The notes below the pieces were generated by a model. It made no database searches. It was not told the origin of the DNA and saw only the letters and a program-made list of their open reading frames with translations. Source: CAYSWK01 sp964434735 (lineage in GTDB: Archaea > Micrarchaeota > Micrarchaeia > Anstonellales > Bilamarchaeaceae). Taken from it: 22,704 bases of DNA. The DNA is taken from contig CAYSWK010000014.1 in the NCBI GenBank assembly GCA_964434735.1, positions 1 to 22,704 on the forward strand, read 5' to 3'. The translations under genes and the position numbers were made by a program. Positions 1 to 6,935 of this stretch are shown one piece after another; the first letter of the stretch is position 1; the number at the start of each line of letters is the position of its first letter.

Positions 1-835
1 TCTCAAATGAATTGAAGGTGATGTTGTTTGCGTCGGCGCTGGTCCCAAAAAAGATGGCGTAGTTGGTTGAAGTATTGAGAGTGTTGTTGTGAATCCAGTT
101 AGTATGGGCATACTGGTTGAAGTAAATAGGATAGGTGTGCCTGAAAAAACGATTGAAGGAAATGTTGTTGCCGCTGTTGCTCGTAGAATCTGCGGTGCCC
201 GTAAGGTAAATGCCGTAGTAATTGTTTGTGAAAGTGTTGTTCTCGATTGTCCAGTTCCTATTGGTATTTGAAAACTGTATTGCATGGGCGGTTGATGCAG
301 TACGGTTCATGAAACTATTATTGATGATGCGGCCATACACCGTCGTGGTGGCCAGCAAACCATCAGTAGTATATCCGTCAAAGGTGCTGTTTTCAACAAC
401 AAAACCAGTTGCCGAAGTAATATGCACACCATACGTGTCATTTTGAAACGAAACGTTGTTGACAGTTATATTCTGCCCAGATGTGGCAGTTATCCCCCTA
501 CCAAACGTTTTAATCACACAATTCCTGACCGTAAAATTATGCTTGCTGGTTCCGCCGTTAATACCATAATCGCTTGCGCCGGAATCACCGGACAACGTAA
601 ACCCTTGACAATCAAGAGAAACGTTACCTACAGTGACGTTGATACACGTAAGAGTAGTGCTCAAATTCTGAGTAACAACATACGAACCTGATGACGTAAT
701 CGAAGCAGTAGTACACGAAGTAATATCTGCCGCATATACTGCGGTTGAGAAAAGAATGAGAAGGAAAAATAAAATTCCAAAAGTCCGAAGGTTAGCCGAC
801 CTAATAACTACTGGTGGCACCCCTTCTTTATTCAT
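1..835 (-). CDS. Secreted right-handed beta-helix repeat protein (N-terminal part, runs off the left edge)
   Basis: Translating the minus strand from the ATG at 835 gives 278 codons without a stop up to the window edge, so the C-terminus is missing. Residues 12-35 form a signal peptide: basic start, hydrophobic stretch about 19-33, likely cleavage after A-V-Y-A. The mature part shows the repeated short beta-strand pattern of pectate-lyase-like parallel beta-helix proteins, with phrases such as VSLDCQGFTLSG and FTVRNCVIKTFGRGI. I count 16 N-X-S/T sequons (for example NVT, NFT, NDT, NWT, NNT), so it is probably a glycosylated cell-surface or secreted protein. A TATA box centred 25 nt upstream supports this start and a leaderless mRNA. 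Plus-strand ORFs here are antisense shadows. The substrate or partner is unknown. Confidence 0.85.
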   Translation of the reverse strand, partial: MNKEGVPPVVIRSANLRTFGILFFLLILFSTAVYAADITSCTTASITSSGSYVVTQNLSTTLTCINVTVGNVSLDCQGFTLSGDSGASDYGINGGTSKHNFTVRNCVIKTFGRGITATSGQNITVNNVSFQNDTYGVHITSATGFVVENSTFDGYTTDGLLATTTVYGRIINNSFMNRTASTAHAIQFSNTNRNWTIENNTFTNNYYGIYLTGTADSTSNSGNNISFNRFFRHTYPIYFNQYAHTNWIHNNTLNTSTNYAIFFGTSADANNITFNSFE

Positions 836-856
836 AAATATGAGACGGATTTATTG

Positions 857-864
857 TTTATAAA
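857..864 (-). promoter_or_regulatory. TATA box of the beta-helix gene
   Basis: The palindromic element TTTATAAA is centred about 25 nt before the ATG at 835, the spacing of an archaeal TATA box to its transcription start. The transcript would therefore begin at or next to the start codon. Confidence 0.65.
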
Positions 865-884
865 GCTAATGCTCTTTTTACGAC

Positions 885-1712
885 TTAAATCCGCGTAAAA
901 ACAAACTCATTGCAGCCAACGTTTTTTGCACGGACACTTTCCAAAAAACCCGCTTTTCGTTGCTTTTCTTCTGGAAGCGCAGTAGGTGTTGCTACTAATG
1001 TAAATCCAAGAGGCTCAATAAACGAAATAATGTCCTTAACTGACGCATATTCATACGGATAACCACGTATCCAGTCAATTGCGTCGCGATAAATATCCAT
1101 TCCCCGTTCGCGTTTTGTGTTGAGCGTCCTGCGCTTTGCAATAAACCCTAAAGTAACTGCACTTGCATATGAATGCTCAACGCTCATTTTTGCGATATTT
1201 GGTAAAGAAGAATACCACTTCTTGGTGTCATGCCACCATTGTGAAGAAGCAGTATGATTGTAGATTGCAAGAATAAAATGCCCCTTTGGCTTAACGAAAG
1301 TACCTGCGTTTTTGATGGCTTTATGCATAGCACCCGTATGGTGCAAAACGCCCCACGAATGAACGATGTCAAACTGTTCCTTGAAACGCTTGACTGTTTT
1401 CTCATCAAGAATGCTTCCTTGAAACAATTCCCACGCATCTTCTTTTCCTTTGTAAAACCGCTTTCGTAAAATGGTTGCCGCTTCAATGCTTTTATCATCA
1501 AGGTCAAATGAGACTACTTTTTTACAACCCAAACGGAGTGCGGCAAGCGAGAAAAGCCCTGAGCCAGAGCCAATATCTATGAATGATTTGCCTTTCCATT
1601 CTTCTTTAGGAAGAAAACGAAGCATGCTTTGCGTGGCTTCCTCTATGATTTTCTCAGTAACGATATGTTCAACGTAATATTTCCAGTTATCGCCAAACCA
1701 AAACTCAACCAT
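885..1712 (-). CDS. Class I SAM-dependent methyltransferase
   Basis: The protein has 275 aa when started at the ATG at 1712. A longer frame opens with TTG at 1787 but would overlap the divergent msrB gene, and the promoter spacing favours 1712. Motif I is FIDIGSGSGLFSLAA, followed by the acidic strand end VSFDLDD that holds the SAM ribose, and the later FDIVHSWGVLHHTG stretch typical of Methyltransf_11/25 proteins. It should use S-adenosylmethionine in the cytosol. The substrate cannot be told from sequence. It stands alone between the beta-helix gene and msrB; a role in glycan O-methylation is possible given the wider locus but is only a guess. Confidence 0.85.
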   Translation of the reverse strand: MVEFWFGDNWKYYVEHIVTEKIIEEATQSMLRFLPKEEWKGKSFIDIGSGSGLFSLAALRLGCKKVVSFDLDDKSIEAATILRKRFYKGKEDAWELFQGSILDEKTVKRFKEQFDIVHSWGVLHHTGAMHKAIKNAGTFVKPKGHFILAIYNHTASSQWWHDTKKWYSSLPNIAKMSVEHSYASAVTLGFIAKRRTLNTKRERGMDIYRDAIDWIRGYPYEYASVKDIISFIEPLGFTLVATPTALPEEKQRKAGFLESVRAKNVGCNEFVFTRI

Positions 1713-1732
1713 GAAAGATAATTTGGGAAAAA

Positions 1733-1742
1733 GGTTAATAAG
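1733..1742. promoter_or_regulatory. Single TATA-like element shared by two divergent genes
   Basis: The sequence GTTAATAAG contains TTAATA at 1735-1740, whose centre (1737.5) is exactly 25.5 nt from both the methyltransferase ATG (1712, minus) and the msrB ATG (1763, plus). No other AT-rich element lies in the 50-nt gap at that spacing. It may serve both directions. Confidence 0.45.
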
Positions 1743-1762
1743 GGCCTTTGAAACGTAAAGAT

Positions 1763-2152
1763 ATGGCAGAACCGATGGACGATTCAAAATGGAAGAAAAA
1801 ACTCACGCCTGAACAGTACAAGGTTTTACGAGAGAAAGGCACGGAAATACCCTTTACCGGAAAATTACTTCATAATAAAGAAAAGGGAGATTATGTGTGT
1901 GCTGCATGCGGCACAGTGCTTTTTTCATCAGATGCAAAATTTGACTCAGGAACAGGCTGGCCATCGTTTGACAAACCTGAAAACCTTGAGAATGTGGAGT
2001 TGAAAACTGATATTTCTTTTGGCATGAAACGTACTGAAGTTTTATGCAAAAAATGCGGCGGGCATTTGGGGCACGTATTTGATGACGGGCCTACGAAAAC
2101 AGGACAACGGTACTGCATCAATTCCTGCTCGCTTGAGTTTAAGAAGAAATAA
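1763..2152 (+). CDS. msrB: Peptide-methionine (R)-S-oxide reductase MsrB
   Basis: A 129-aa protein that reduces the R-epimer of methionine sulfoxide in oxidised proteins. It has the complete family signature: zinc ligands C46-x2-C49 and C95-x2-C98, the GTGWPSF substrate loop, GGHLGHVFDDGP, and catalytic Cys118 in RYCIN. A further Cys122 lies four residues after the catalytic one, where many homologues have Ala; whether it acts as a resolving thiol is not known. The frame extends upstream to a TTG at 1748, but the ATG at 1763 lies 25 nt from a TATA-like element and is preferred. It converges on the next minus-strand gene with a 5-nt gap. Confidence 0.95.
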   Translation: MAEPMDDSKWKKKLTPEQYKVLREKGTEIPFTGKLLHNKEKGDYVCAACGTVLFSSDAKFDSGTGWPSFDKPENLENVELKTDISFGMKRTEVLCKKCGGHLGHVFDDGPTKTGQRYCINSCSLEFKKK

Positions 2153-2157
2153 TAAAA

Positions 2158-2871
2158 CTAAACAGTACGGTCGGTTTGAGCAGCTGGTACCAAAGTTGGA
2201 AGTTCAGCCTTTAAGGCGGCATCGGCTCGCAATTTATCTACTACACAGATTTGTGCATCAGTGACCCTTACGTTCAAGGATTCAATAAGAGCATCGGCAT
2301 ATGCAACTGCATCAACTTCGAATTTAGGAGAAAGAATTTCTCTTATTTCTAACTTTCCTCTTGCCCTACGGTAAATCGAACCTACCACTCCCCCCGCAGT
2401 TGTGCCAACCATTGCTCCTAAGACCGTAAAAATTCCAACTCCAATACACGAGGATGTAGACGCGGAACCAGTAAGAATATTCAGCATAACTTCAGGATTA
2501 GTAATAGAAACGTATGTTAGTGCTGAAACTATTCCGGTTGCTCCACCTACAACAGAGGGTAAGTTACGTATCGTGGGTGCCGCCGGGGTTACCCCATATA
2601 GCCGCCTTAAGTATTCAAGTCGTTGTTTTACCGAATTTAATCGTTCAAGATTAGTCTGCAATTCAACTAAGTTTTCTTCGGCTTTCCGATAAACCGGAGT
2701 GCTCTCATTTCCTAGTGCCGTAAGGCTGGGAGCTCTAGCATCCAATTCAGATGGTACGACCAAGTTTTCAAGTGTTTCTTTGTATTTATCAATAACTCGA
2801 TCAAGAATTCTTAATGCACCTTCTAGATCTCTTCGTGCAGCATTAGAACGTGATTTTTTTATGATTGCCAT
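2158..2871 (-). CDS. Hypothetical membrane protein with coiled-coil start and Gly-rich hairpin
   Basis: A 237-aa protein not recognised as a named family. Residues about 10-95 are charged and heptad-like, probably a coiled coil or helical bundle. Residues about 105-170 contain two hydrophobic segments rich in Gly, Ala, Ser and Thr, with small-residue spacing (GVGIFTVLGAMVGTTAGGVVGS) like a glycine zipper, followed by a basic YRRARGK that would face the cytosol. The C-terminal 65 residues are soluble and mixed. A clear TATA box 25 nt upstream of the ATG at 2871 suggests its own leaderless transcript, separate from the upstream operon. The function is unknown. Confidence 0.75.
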   Translation of the reverse strand: MAIIKKSRSNAARRDLEGALRILDRVIDKYKETLENLVVPSELDARAPSLTALGNESTPVYRKAEENLVELQTNLERLNSVKQRLEYLRRLYGVTPAAPTIRNLPSVVGGATGIVSALTYVSITNPEVMLNILTGSASTSSCIGVGIFTVLGAMVGTTAGGVVGSIYRRARGKLEIREILSPKFEVDAVAYADALIESLNVRVTDAQICVVDKLRADAALKAELPTLVPAAQTDRTV

Positions 2872-2892
2872 ATGATTATTAGAACAAAAGAA

Positions 2893-2900
2893 TTTATAAA
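2893..2900 (-). promoter_or_regulatory. TATA box of the 2158-2871 gene
   Basis: TTTATAAA is centred about 25 nt before the ATG at 2871, in the short gap after the epimerase stop codon. It matches the spacing seen at the other first genes in the window. Confidence 0.65.
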
Positions 2901-2926
2901 CACTAATTATTACTTTCTAGCACAGA

Positions 2927-3904
2927 TTATTTCTCATTCTCCTTCAAATACCTGACCGTTCGCCTGATTCCTTCCTCAATAGAAACAGTGGGTTTCCAGC
3001 CTAACCCTTGAATTTTTTTCGTATCTAAAAGCACAATAGGCTGGTCGCCTTTCCATCCCACTGAACCAGGCGTATGAGTTCGTTTTGCGTTTTGCAAGTT
3101 CATCTCATCCAAAACCCAATCAGCAACCTGGTTTACCTTCACTGTATAGTTATTGCCTAGGTTGAACGTTTCGCAATCTTTAGGAGATTTCACAACTCCA
3201 TCTAAAACACCATTAACACAATCCTGAATATATAAGAAGGATTTTTGCGCCGTGCCATCGCCAAGAATTTCAAGCTCTTTTGGATTTTTGCGCAGTTTAT
3301 GGTAAAAATCTATAACAACCCCGTGAGGATACCGTTCACCCACAATGGAAACGAAACGATAAATGGAAGAGCGCGTGCCGTAATAGAATGAAAATGTTTC
3401 GCACAAGGATTCACCCGCTAATTTTGATGCACCATACAATGAATTTTGAATTTTAGGTGCATCTTCAGGCGTCGGGATCTTTTTCTGCTCACCATAAACG
3501 GCTGCGGACGAGGTAAATGCAATTCCTTTTACATCAGTAACCCGCATTGCCTCAAGCACGTTATACGTTCCGATAGTATTTTCCTCAAGGTCAACACGCG
3601 TATTTTTCACGCCACCACGAATATCTGCATTGGCAGCCAGATGAAATACATAATCGACATCTTTAAACGATGTTTTCAATGCATCAAGGTCCTTGATGTC
3701 CTGCTTTTTGAAGGAATATTTTTTATGTTTCTTATGGACTGCAACAACGTCAGGCTGGCCAGTGCGCATTGAGTCAACGACATGAACTTCTGCGCCATAG
3801 TACAAAAGCTTGTCAACAATATGTGAACCGATAAATCCTGCGCCTCCCGTAACGACAACTCGTTTTGAGTCAAAAAATCCGCCGTACGGGTCTTCCATAA
3901 GCAT
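2927..3904 (-). CDS. NAD-dependent epimerase/dehydratase (extended SDR, GalE-like)
   Basis: An extended short-chain dehydrogenase of about 325 aa acting on a nucleotide sugar. It shows the N-terminal NAD-binding VVVTGGAGFIGSH, the HLAANADI strand, the active-site Ser in FTSSAAVYG, and the catalytic pair in LYGASK (Y-x3-K). The C-terminal WKPTVSIEEGIR is usual for UDP-sugar 4-epimerases. The exact sugar is not known. As last gene of the heptose operon it could act on GDP-heptose or on UDP-hexose. The frame opens with GTG at 3925; ATGs at 3904 and 3898 are both plausible, and 3904 is given here. It lies 36 nt after the small membrane protein gene. Confidence 0.88.
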   Translation of the reverse strand: MLMEDPYGGFFDSKRVVVTGGAGFIGSHIVDKLLYYGAEVHVVDSMRTGQPDVVAVHKKHKKYSFKKQDIKDLDALKTSFKDVDYVFHLAANADIRGGVKNTRVDLEENTIGTYNVLEAMRVTDVKGIAFTSSAAVYGEQKKIPTPEDAPKIQNSLYGASKLAGESLCETFSFYYGTRSSIYRFVSIVGERYPHGVVIDFYHKLRKNPKELEILGDGTAQKSFLYIQDCVNGVLDGVVKSPKDCETFNLGNNYTVKVNQVADWVLDEMNLQNAKRTHTPGSVGWKGDQPIVLLDTKKIQGLGWKPTVSIEEGIRRTVRYLKENEK

Positions 3905-3940
3905 CACGTAAAAAGAAAAACGCACAAATGTGCGCCATAA

Positions 3941-4156
3941 TTATTTCTTACAGCAACCGCTTGCACAGTCCTTGCACATGGGGCACATTCCCATCTTGTG
4001 AACGAGTTTTCCAAGCCCAAAGAGCAAAAGGCATGCACCGCTTGCCATCAATGCCGTAGGCATTGCAAGGCTACCCATTCCTGCTGCCAAAAGGCTTGCA
4101 CCTGCAACAAGATTCAACAGTCCCATTACGCTTCCGCACATTGTTCCGCATCCCAT
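3941..4156 (-). CDS. Small membrane protein with CxxCxxC tail
   Basis: A 71-aa protein, unrecognised. Two hydrophobic segments (about residues 8-30 and 33-51, rich in Gly, Ala, Leu and Met) form a helical hairpin. They are followed by a short basic stretch (KLVHK) and a Cys-rich tail with C58, C61, C64, C68 and C69. Two further cysteines, C3 and C7, lie at the N-terminus. The tail could bind a metal ion, judged only from the cysteine spacing. It sits between the heptose kinase and the epimerase in the same operon, 23 nt after the kinase stop. Its start agrees with the transmembrane layout. Confidence 0.7.
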   Translation of the reverse strand: MGCGTMCGSVMGLLNLVAGASLLAAGMGSLAMPTALMASGACLLLFGLGKLVHKMGMCPMCKDCASGCCKK

Positions 4157-4179
4157 AGTTTTTCACCATATATTGAGTA

Positions 4180-5163
4180 TTACTTGGAATCAGTATCATT
4201 AAATACGATTTGGCTGCCCGGTCTTGGGAACTTAAAATGCACTTCACGCAATGTTGAAAGCGCTTTTCGAACGGCACCTTGCTTTTCTTCGTCGCAATAA
4301 AGCATCAAAAACCCGCCGCCACCGGCACCAAGAACCTTGCCGCCTTGTGCACCCGCACTGCGTGCATTTGAGTATAAATTATCAATAAGCTCATTTGAAA
4401 CCCCGCTTGCCAAAGAACGTTTCATTTCCCAGGACGTATGAAACGCATCTCCGAATTCTTCAACTCTTCCATGTACTAAGGAATCACGCATTTTCTTTGC
4501 AAGGTTTTTCATTTCAACAAGCGTTTGAGTCTTATCTTTAATATTTTCCTTCTGGCCCTTAAGCACCGAGCTTGAACGACGACTAAGCCCCGTATAAAAG
4601 AAAAGAAGTTTTTTTTGCAAACGCTCCATAGTTTGAGGTTTTACCGCAACTTCTTCTGCAACAACTGAATCGTCCTTCTTGAACGTAATAAAACGAACTC
4701 CACCATATGCTGCAATGTATTGATCCTGTTTTCCGATTGGCTCCCTAAGAGTTTCAATTTCAATTTTGCATGCGTCCTTTGCAAGCTGCTCTGGCGTTGG
4801 GATTTTCCCCGCATATGTTCCAAGCGCATTGAGCATGCCCACTAAAAAACTGCTTGATGAGCCCAACCCCGTACCAAGGGCATGAACATCAGCCATATTT
4901 GAAAGCTCAAGTGCATTGCCTGCATCAACAAACCTCATGGCTTCACGAATGGTTGGATGAATAATCTCATCAACCGAATCAACGATTTCTGTAATCCTAT
5001 AATTAAGCTGGATCTTGGTGTCAAAACGCTTGTTTATCATGACGTAAATATATTGGTCTATTGCAGTTGAAAGCACGCATCCTTCATGCTCCTTGTAAAA
5101 ATCGCGAAAATCAGTGCCACCACCAAAGAATGATACGCGTAAAGGAGTTCGTGAAACGATCAT
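4180..5163 (-). CDS. hddA: D-glycero-D-manno-heptose 7-phosphate 1-kinase (GHMP kinase)
   Basis: A 327-aa GHMP kinase that would phosphorylate C1 of heptose 7-phosphate using ATP, the second step towards GDP-heptose. Key features are the HddA-type N-terminus MIVSRTPLRVSFFGGGTDF, the ATP-binding GHMP motif LGTGLGSSSSFLVG (about residues 97-110) and the C-terminal glycine loop VLGAGGGGFLMLY. The ATG at 5163 is preceded by GAGGG about 8 nt away, as expected for an internal operon gene, and lies 10 nt after gmhA. With GmhA, HddC and GmhB encoded nearby, the heptose assignment is strong; fucokinase-like or other sugar kinase activity is less likely. Confidence 0.9.
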   Translation of the reverse strand: MIVSRTPLRVSFFGGGTDFRDFYKEHEGCVLSTAIDQYIYVMINKRFDTKIQLNYRITEIVDSVDEIIHPTIREAMRFVDAGNALELSNMADVHALGTGLGSSSSFLVGMLNALGTYAGKIPTPEQLAKDACKIEIETLREPIGKQDQYIAAYGGVRFITFKKDDSVVAEEVAVKPQTMERLQKKLLFFYTGLSRRSSSVLKGQKENIKDKTQTLVEMKNLAKKMRDSLVHGRVEEFGDAFHTSWEMKRSLASGVSNELIDNLYSNARSAGAQGGKVLGAGGGGFLMLYCDEEKQGAVRKALSTLREVHFKFPRPGSQIVFNDTDSK

Positions 5164-5173
5164 ATGGACGCCC

Positions 5174-5728
5174 TCAATGCTCCATCAAATACATTTTAAG
5201 CACATGGCCGATTATCCAATGTGCATCTTCAGCAAGCTCCATATTATCAACGGGAACATGGACTGAGACTTGTGCGAGATTTTTGAGCTTCCCGCCTGAA
5301 TAACCGGTAATGCCAACAGTTGTTGCGCCGTTTTTGTTTGCATACTCTACCGCTTCTAAAACGTTGGGAGAATTGCCAGAGCCTGAAATGCCTATTACTA
5401 AATCTCCTTTTTCAAGAAGAACCTCAAGCTCGCCCTTGAAGATGTTTGAATAGCTTGTGTCGTTGCCAAATGCCGTAAGAAGGGGCGTGTTTGATGCAAG
5501 CTCCTTAATTTTCAAAGGTTTTTTATCTTCCCTTCGAATGCCTTTTGCCAAATCAAGAGCGTAATGAAGCGAATTGGAAAAACTGTCACCATTGCCACAG
5601 ATATAGACCCGTTTACCTGTGTCCCGCGCCTTAGCTAAAAGTGCGCCTAATTCCTTGACTTTTGCCATTGGAATTCTATCAAGAGTTGTTTTTACTCCCT
5701 GAAGATATGTGTCTGTTGAAACATCCAT
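5174..5728 (-). CDS. gmhA: Sedoheptulose 7-phosphate isomerase GmhA (SIS domain)
   Basis: A SIS-domain phosphosugar isomerase of about 184 aa that should convert sedoheptulose 7-phosphate into D-glycero-D-manno-heptose 7-phosphate. It shows the family's CGNGDSFSNSLHYA loop, the phosphate-binding GISGSGNSPN, and the C-terminal EDAHWIIGH, which matches the catalytic-His helix of GmhA. Where E. coli GmhA has a Glu after the first loop (A-E-L), this protein has Asp (L-D-L). The frame also allows a GTG at 5737 that overlaps the hddC stop codon; the ATG at 5728, with GTGA just upstream, is preferred slightly. Other SIS isomerases are possible but the neighbours argue for GmhA. Confidence 0.87.
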   Translation of the reverse strand: MDVSTDTYLQGVKTTLDRIPMAKVKELGALLAKARDTGKRVYICGNGDSFSNSLHYALDLAKGIRREDKKPLKIKELASNTPLLTAFGNDTSYSNIFKGELEVLLEKGDLVIGISGSGNSPNVLEAVEYANKNGATTVGITGYSGGKLKNLAQVSVHVPVDNMELAEDAHWIIGHVLKMYLMEH

Positions 5729-5733
5729 GAAAT

Positions 5734-6435
5734 TCACTTTTTTACATACCGATCGTGCGTTCCCACGTCCTTAATTAACTCATTGGTTCGATAGGCATAA
5801 ATAGCCCCGCCTTGAGCAAGAATAAAGGGTAAAACGTCCTTGTCCAAAGCACGCTTTGGGCTTGCGCCGTTCCACGCATCTTCATATTCAAAAATACGTG
5901 AATCCATCATATAAAGACCGGCATTTCCGATATTCTCGAATTGGTCCCCTTTCTTTGGTTTTCCCAAATAGGCAATAACTCGATCATGTGAATCAAGTTT
6001 AAGCATATCTGAATCGTGAGGATGGTCGCTTGGATGAACGCACTGGGAAACAAGCGCCTTTTTGTGAGTATGAAATGCAAGAAATTTCTTTACATCCATA
6101 TCGATAACGAGATCGGCATATGCCATAAGAAATATCCCTTTGCCAATGAGTTTTCGTGCAAGGTAAAGCGCACCGCCCGTTCCAAGCGGCTCGTGTTCTT
6201 TTGAATAGGTTATGTTTACGCCCCATTTTAACCCGTTGCCAAAATAATCAACAATCTTTTCGCCCAGGTAACCTATGCAAATAATGATATCCGTAATTCC
6301 CTGTTTTTTAAGAAATAGAATCTGATGTTCAAGCATCGGCTTCCCGTCTGAAAGCGGCAAAAGCGGCTTGGGCACTTTTTCAGTAAGCGGTGCAAGGCGC
6401 GTTCCCAGGCCGCCTGCAATCAAGACTGCTTTCAT
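5734..6435 (-). CDS. hddC: Heptose 1-phosphate nucleotidyltransferase (HddC-type)
   Basis: A 233-aa sugar-phosphate nucleotidyltransferase. The N-terminus LIAGGLGTRLAPLTEKVPKP is the signature nucleotide-binding and catalytic loop of the NTP_transferase family. GTGGALYLA and YADLVIDMDV follow, the latter with the metal-binding Asp. In the D,D-heptose pathway this enzyme joins heptose 1-phosphate to GMP, giving GDP-D-glycero-alpha-D-manno-heptose. The nucleotide specificity is inferred from neighbours, since RmlA- and UTP-using relatives look alike. It overlaps the PadR gene by ATGA (6432-6435), with GAGGG upstream as ribosome binding site. Confidence 0.85.
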   Translation of the reverse strand: MKAVLIAGGLGTRLAPLTEKVPKPLLPLSDGKPMLEHQILFLKKQGITDIIICIGYLGEKIVDYFGNGLKWGVNITYSKEHEPLGTGGALYLARKLIGKGIFLMAYADLVIDMDVKKFLAFHTHKKALVSQCVHPSDHPHDSDMLKLDSHDRVIAYLGKPKKGDQFENIGNAGLYMMDSRIFEYEDAWNGASPKRALDKDVLPFILAQGGAIYAYRTNELIKDVGTHDRYVKK

Positions 6436-6746
6436 GAACTACCCTCAAACACATCCGTAAACGTCTTGCAAAAACGTGTTTTTGCTTCTTTAAGCGAACG
6501 TTCGCCCTCTTTAGTAAGAGAATAAACTACCTTATTCCCGTCCTTTTCCTCGTGAATGAAACCCTGTTCACGCAGGGTCTTAAGTGCGGGATAAATCGTG
6601 CCGCAGCTTGGGCGCTCGCCCTTTCTTTTTTCAAGCTCATCGGCAATTTCCTGGCCGTGCATATGCTTTTTTGAAAGCAAAAAAAGGATGAGAAAGGAAA
6701 GCATGCCGCGCATATCGCAGCATACTGAGGCTGCCTTATCCGTCAT
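6432..6746 (-). CDS. PadR-family transcriptional regulator
   Basis: A 104-aa winged-helix regulator. The PadR features are the first helix LSFLILFLLSKK, GQEIADELEKRKG, the recognition region SCGTIYPALKTLREQGFI, and the wing GNKVVYSLTKEGE. Four cysteines (C9 and C10 adjacent, C48, and one near C93) could make it metal- or redox-responsive, which is an inference. It is the first gene of the heptose operon, so it probably controls its own operon. It is also divergent from a Cys-rich protein gene, with repeated operator-like sequences in the shared gap. Confidence 0.9.
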   Translation of the reverse strand: MTDKAASVCCDMRGMLSFLILFLLSKKHMHGQEIADELEKRKGERPSCGTIYPALKTLREQGFIHEEKDGNKVVYSLTKEGERSLKEAKTRFCKTFTDVFEGSS

Positions 6747-6768
6747 AATACTGTTGGGTGTCGGATAA

Positions 6769-6780
6769 GTTTAAATAAAG
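6769..6780 (-). promoter_or_regulatory. TATA element of the PadR/heptose operon
   Basis: On the minus strand CTTTATTTAAAC is centred about 28 nt before the PadR ATG at 6746. It would give a leaderless transcript. Confidence 0.55.
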
Positions 6781-6793
6781 GTATGTTATTATC

Positions 6794-6801
6794 GTATATC
6801 C
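6794..6801 (+). promoter_or_regulatory. Possible TATA element for the plus-strand genes
   Basis: GTATATCC is centred about 25 nt upstream of the ATG at 6823. A second AT-rich run (CTATATAT, 6801-6808) is nearby, so the precise element is uncertain. Confidence 0.35.
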
Positions 6802-6822
6802 TATATATCGGATAACCGATAA

Positions 6823-6930
6823 ATGGAATATTCAGGCGACGACTTTCGCATGCAAACATGCGAACAAGCGCACCTTACGGAATACCTAAGAAAAGCGCGC
6901 TACTGCCCTGAAGAAAATAAAGAAAGGTGA
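6823..6930 (+). CDS. Possible 35-aa leader ORF upstream of the Cys-rich gene
   Basis: An open frame from the ATG at 6823 encodes 35 residues: acidic start, two Cys (residues 13 and 28), a basic middle and a charged end (ENKER). Its TGA stop (6928-6930) lies inside the AAGGTGA ribosome binding site of the next gene, suggesting translational coupling. A TATA-like element at leaderless distance precedes it. The downstream gene has a clear ribosome binding site, which in this window marks genes that are not first in their transcript, so something is transcribed ahead of it. An ORF this short can occur by chance, and the stretch could instead be a structured untranslated leader. Confidence 0.35.
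   Translation: MEYSGDDFRMQTCEQAHLTEYLRKARYCPEENKER
6845..6864. repeat. Perfect 8-bp inverted repeat
   Basis: TTCGCATG and CATGCGAA are perfect complements separated by CAAA. In RNA this would fold into a stable tetraloop hairpin about 70 nt before the start of the Cys-rich gene. It may be a regulatory hairpin or a protein-binding palindrome. Confidence 0.5.
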
Positions 6931-6935
6931 AAACT

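Larger units (their letters stand above)
6761..6821. promoter_or_regulatory. Operator-like repeats between PadR and the divergent genes
   Basis: TCGGATAA occurs twice, at 6761-6768 and 6808-6815. The second copy is part of an inverted repeat with 6-bp arms, TATCGG (6806-6811) and CCGATA (6816-6821), separated by ATAA. A further TATCC/GGATA pair lies at 6797-6801 and 6810-6814. The first copy touches the PadR TATA element, and the second lies between the plus-strand TATA-like element and its start codon. These are good candidates for PadR binding sites. This is inferred from position only. Confidence 0.45.

Noticed and set aside
89..691. Three overlapping plus-strand ORFs near the left edge
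   Set aside because: They are antisense to a continuous minus-strand frame with signal peptide, beta-helix pattern and promoter, and they have no recognisable protein features.
6845..6864. Hairpin as a bacterial-type terminator
   Set aside because: It is not followed by a T run and lies within a transcribed leader or ORF rather than after a gene.
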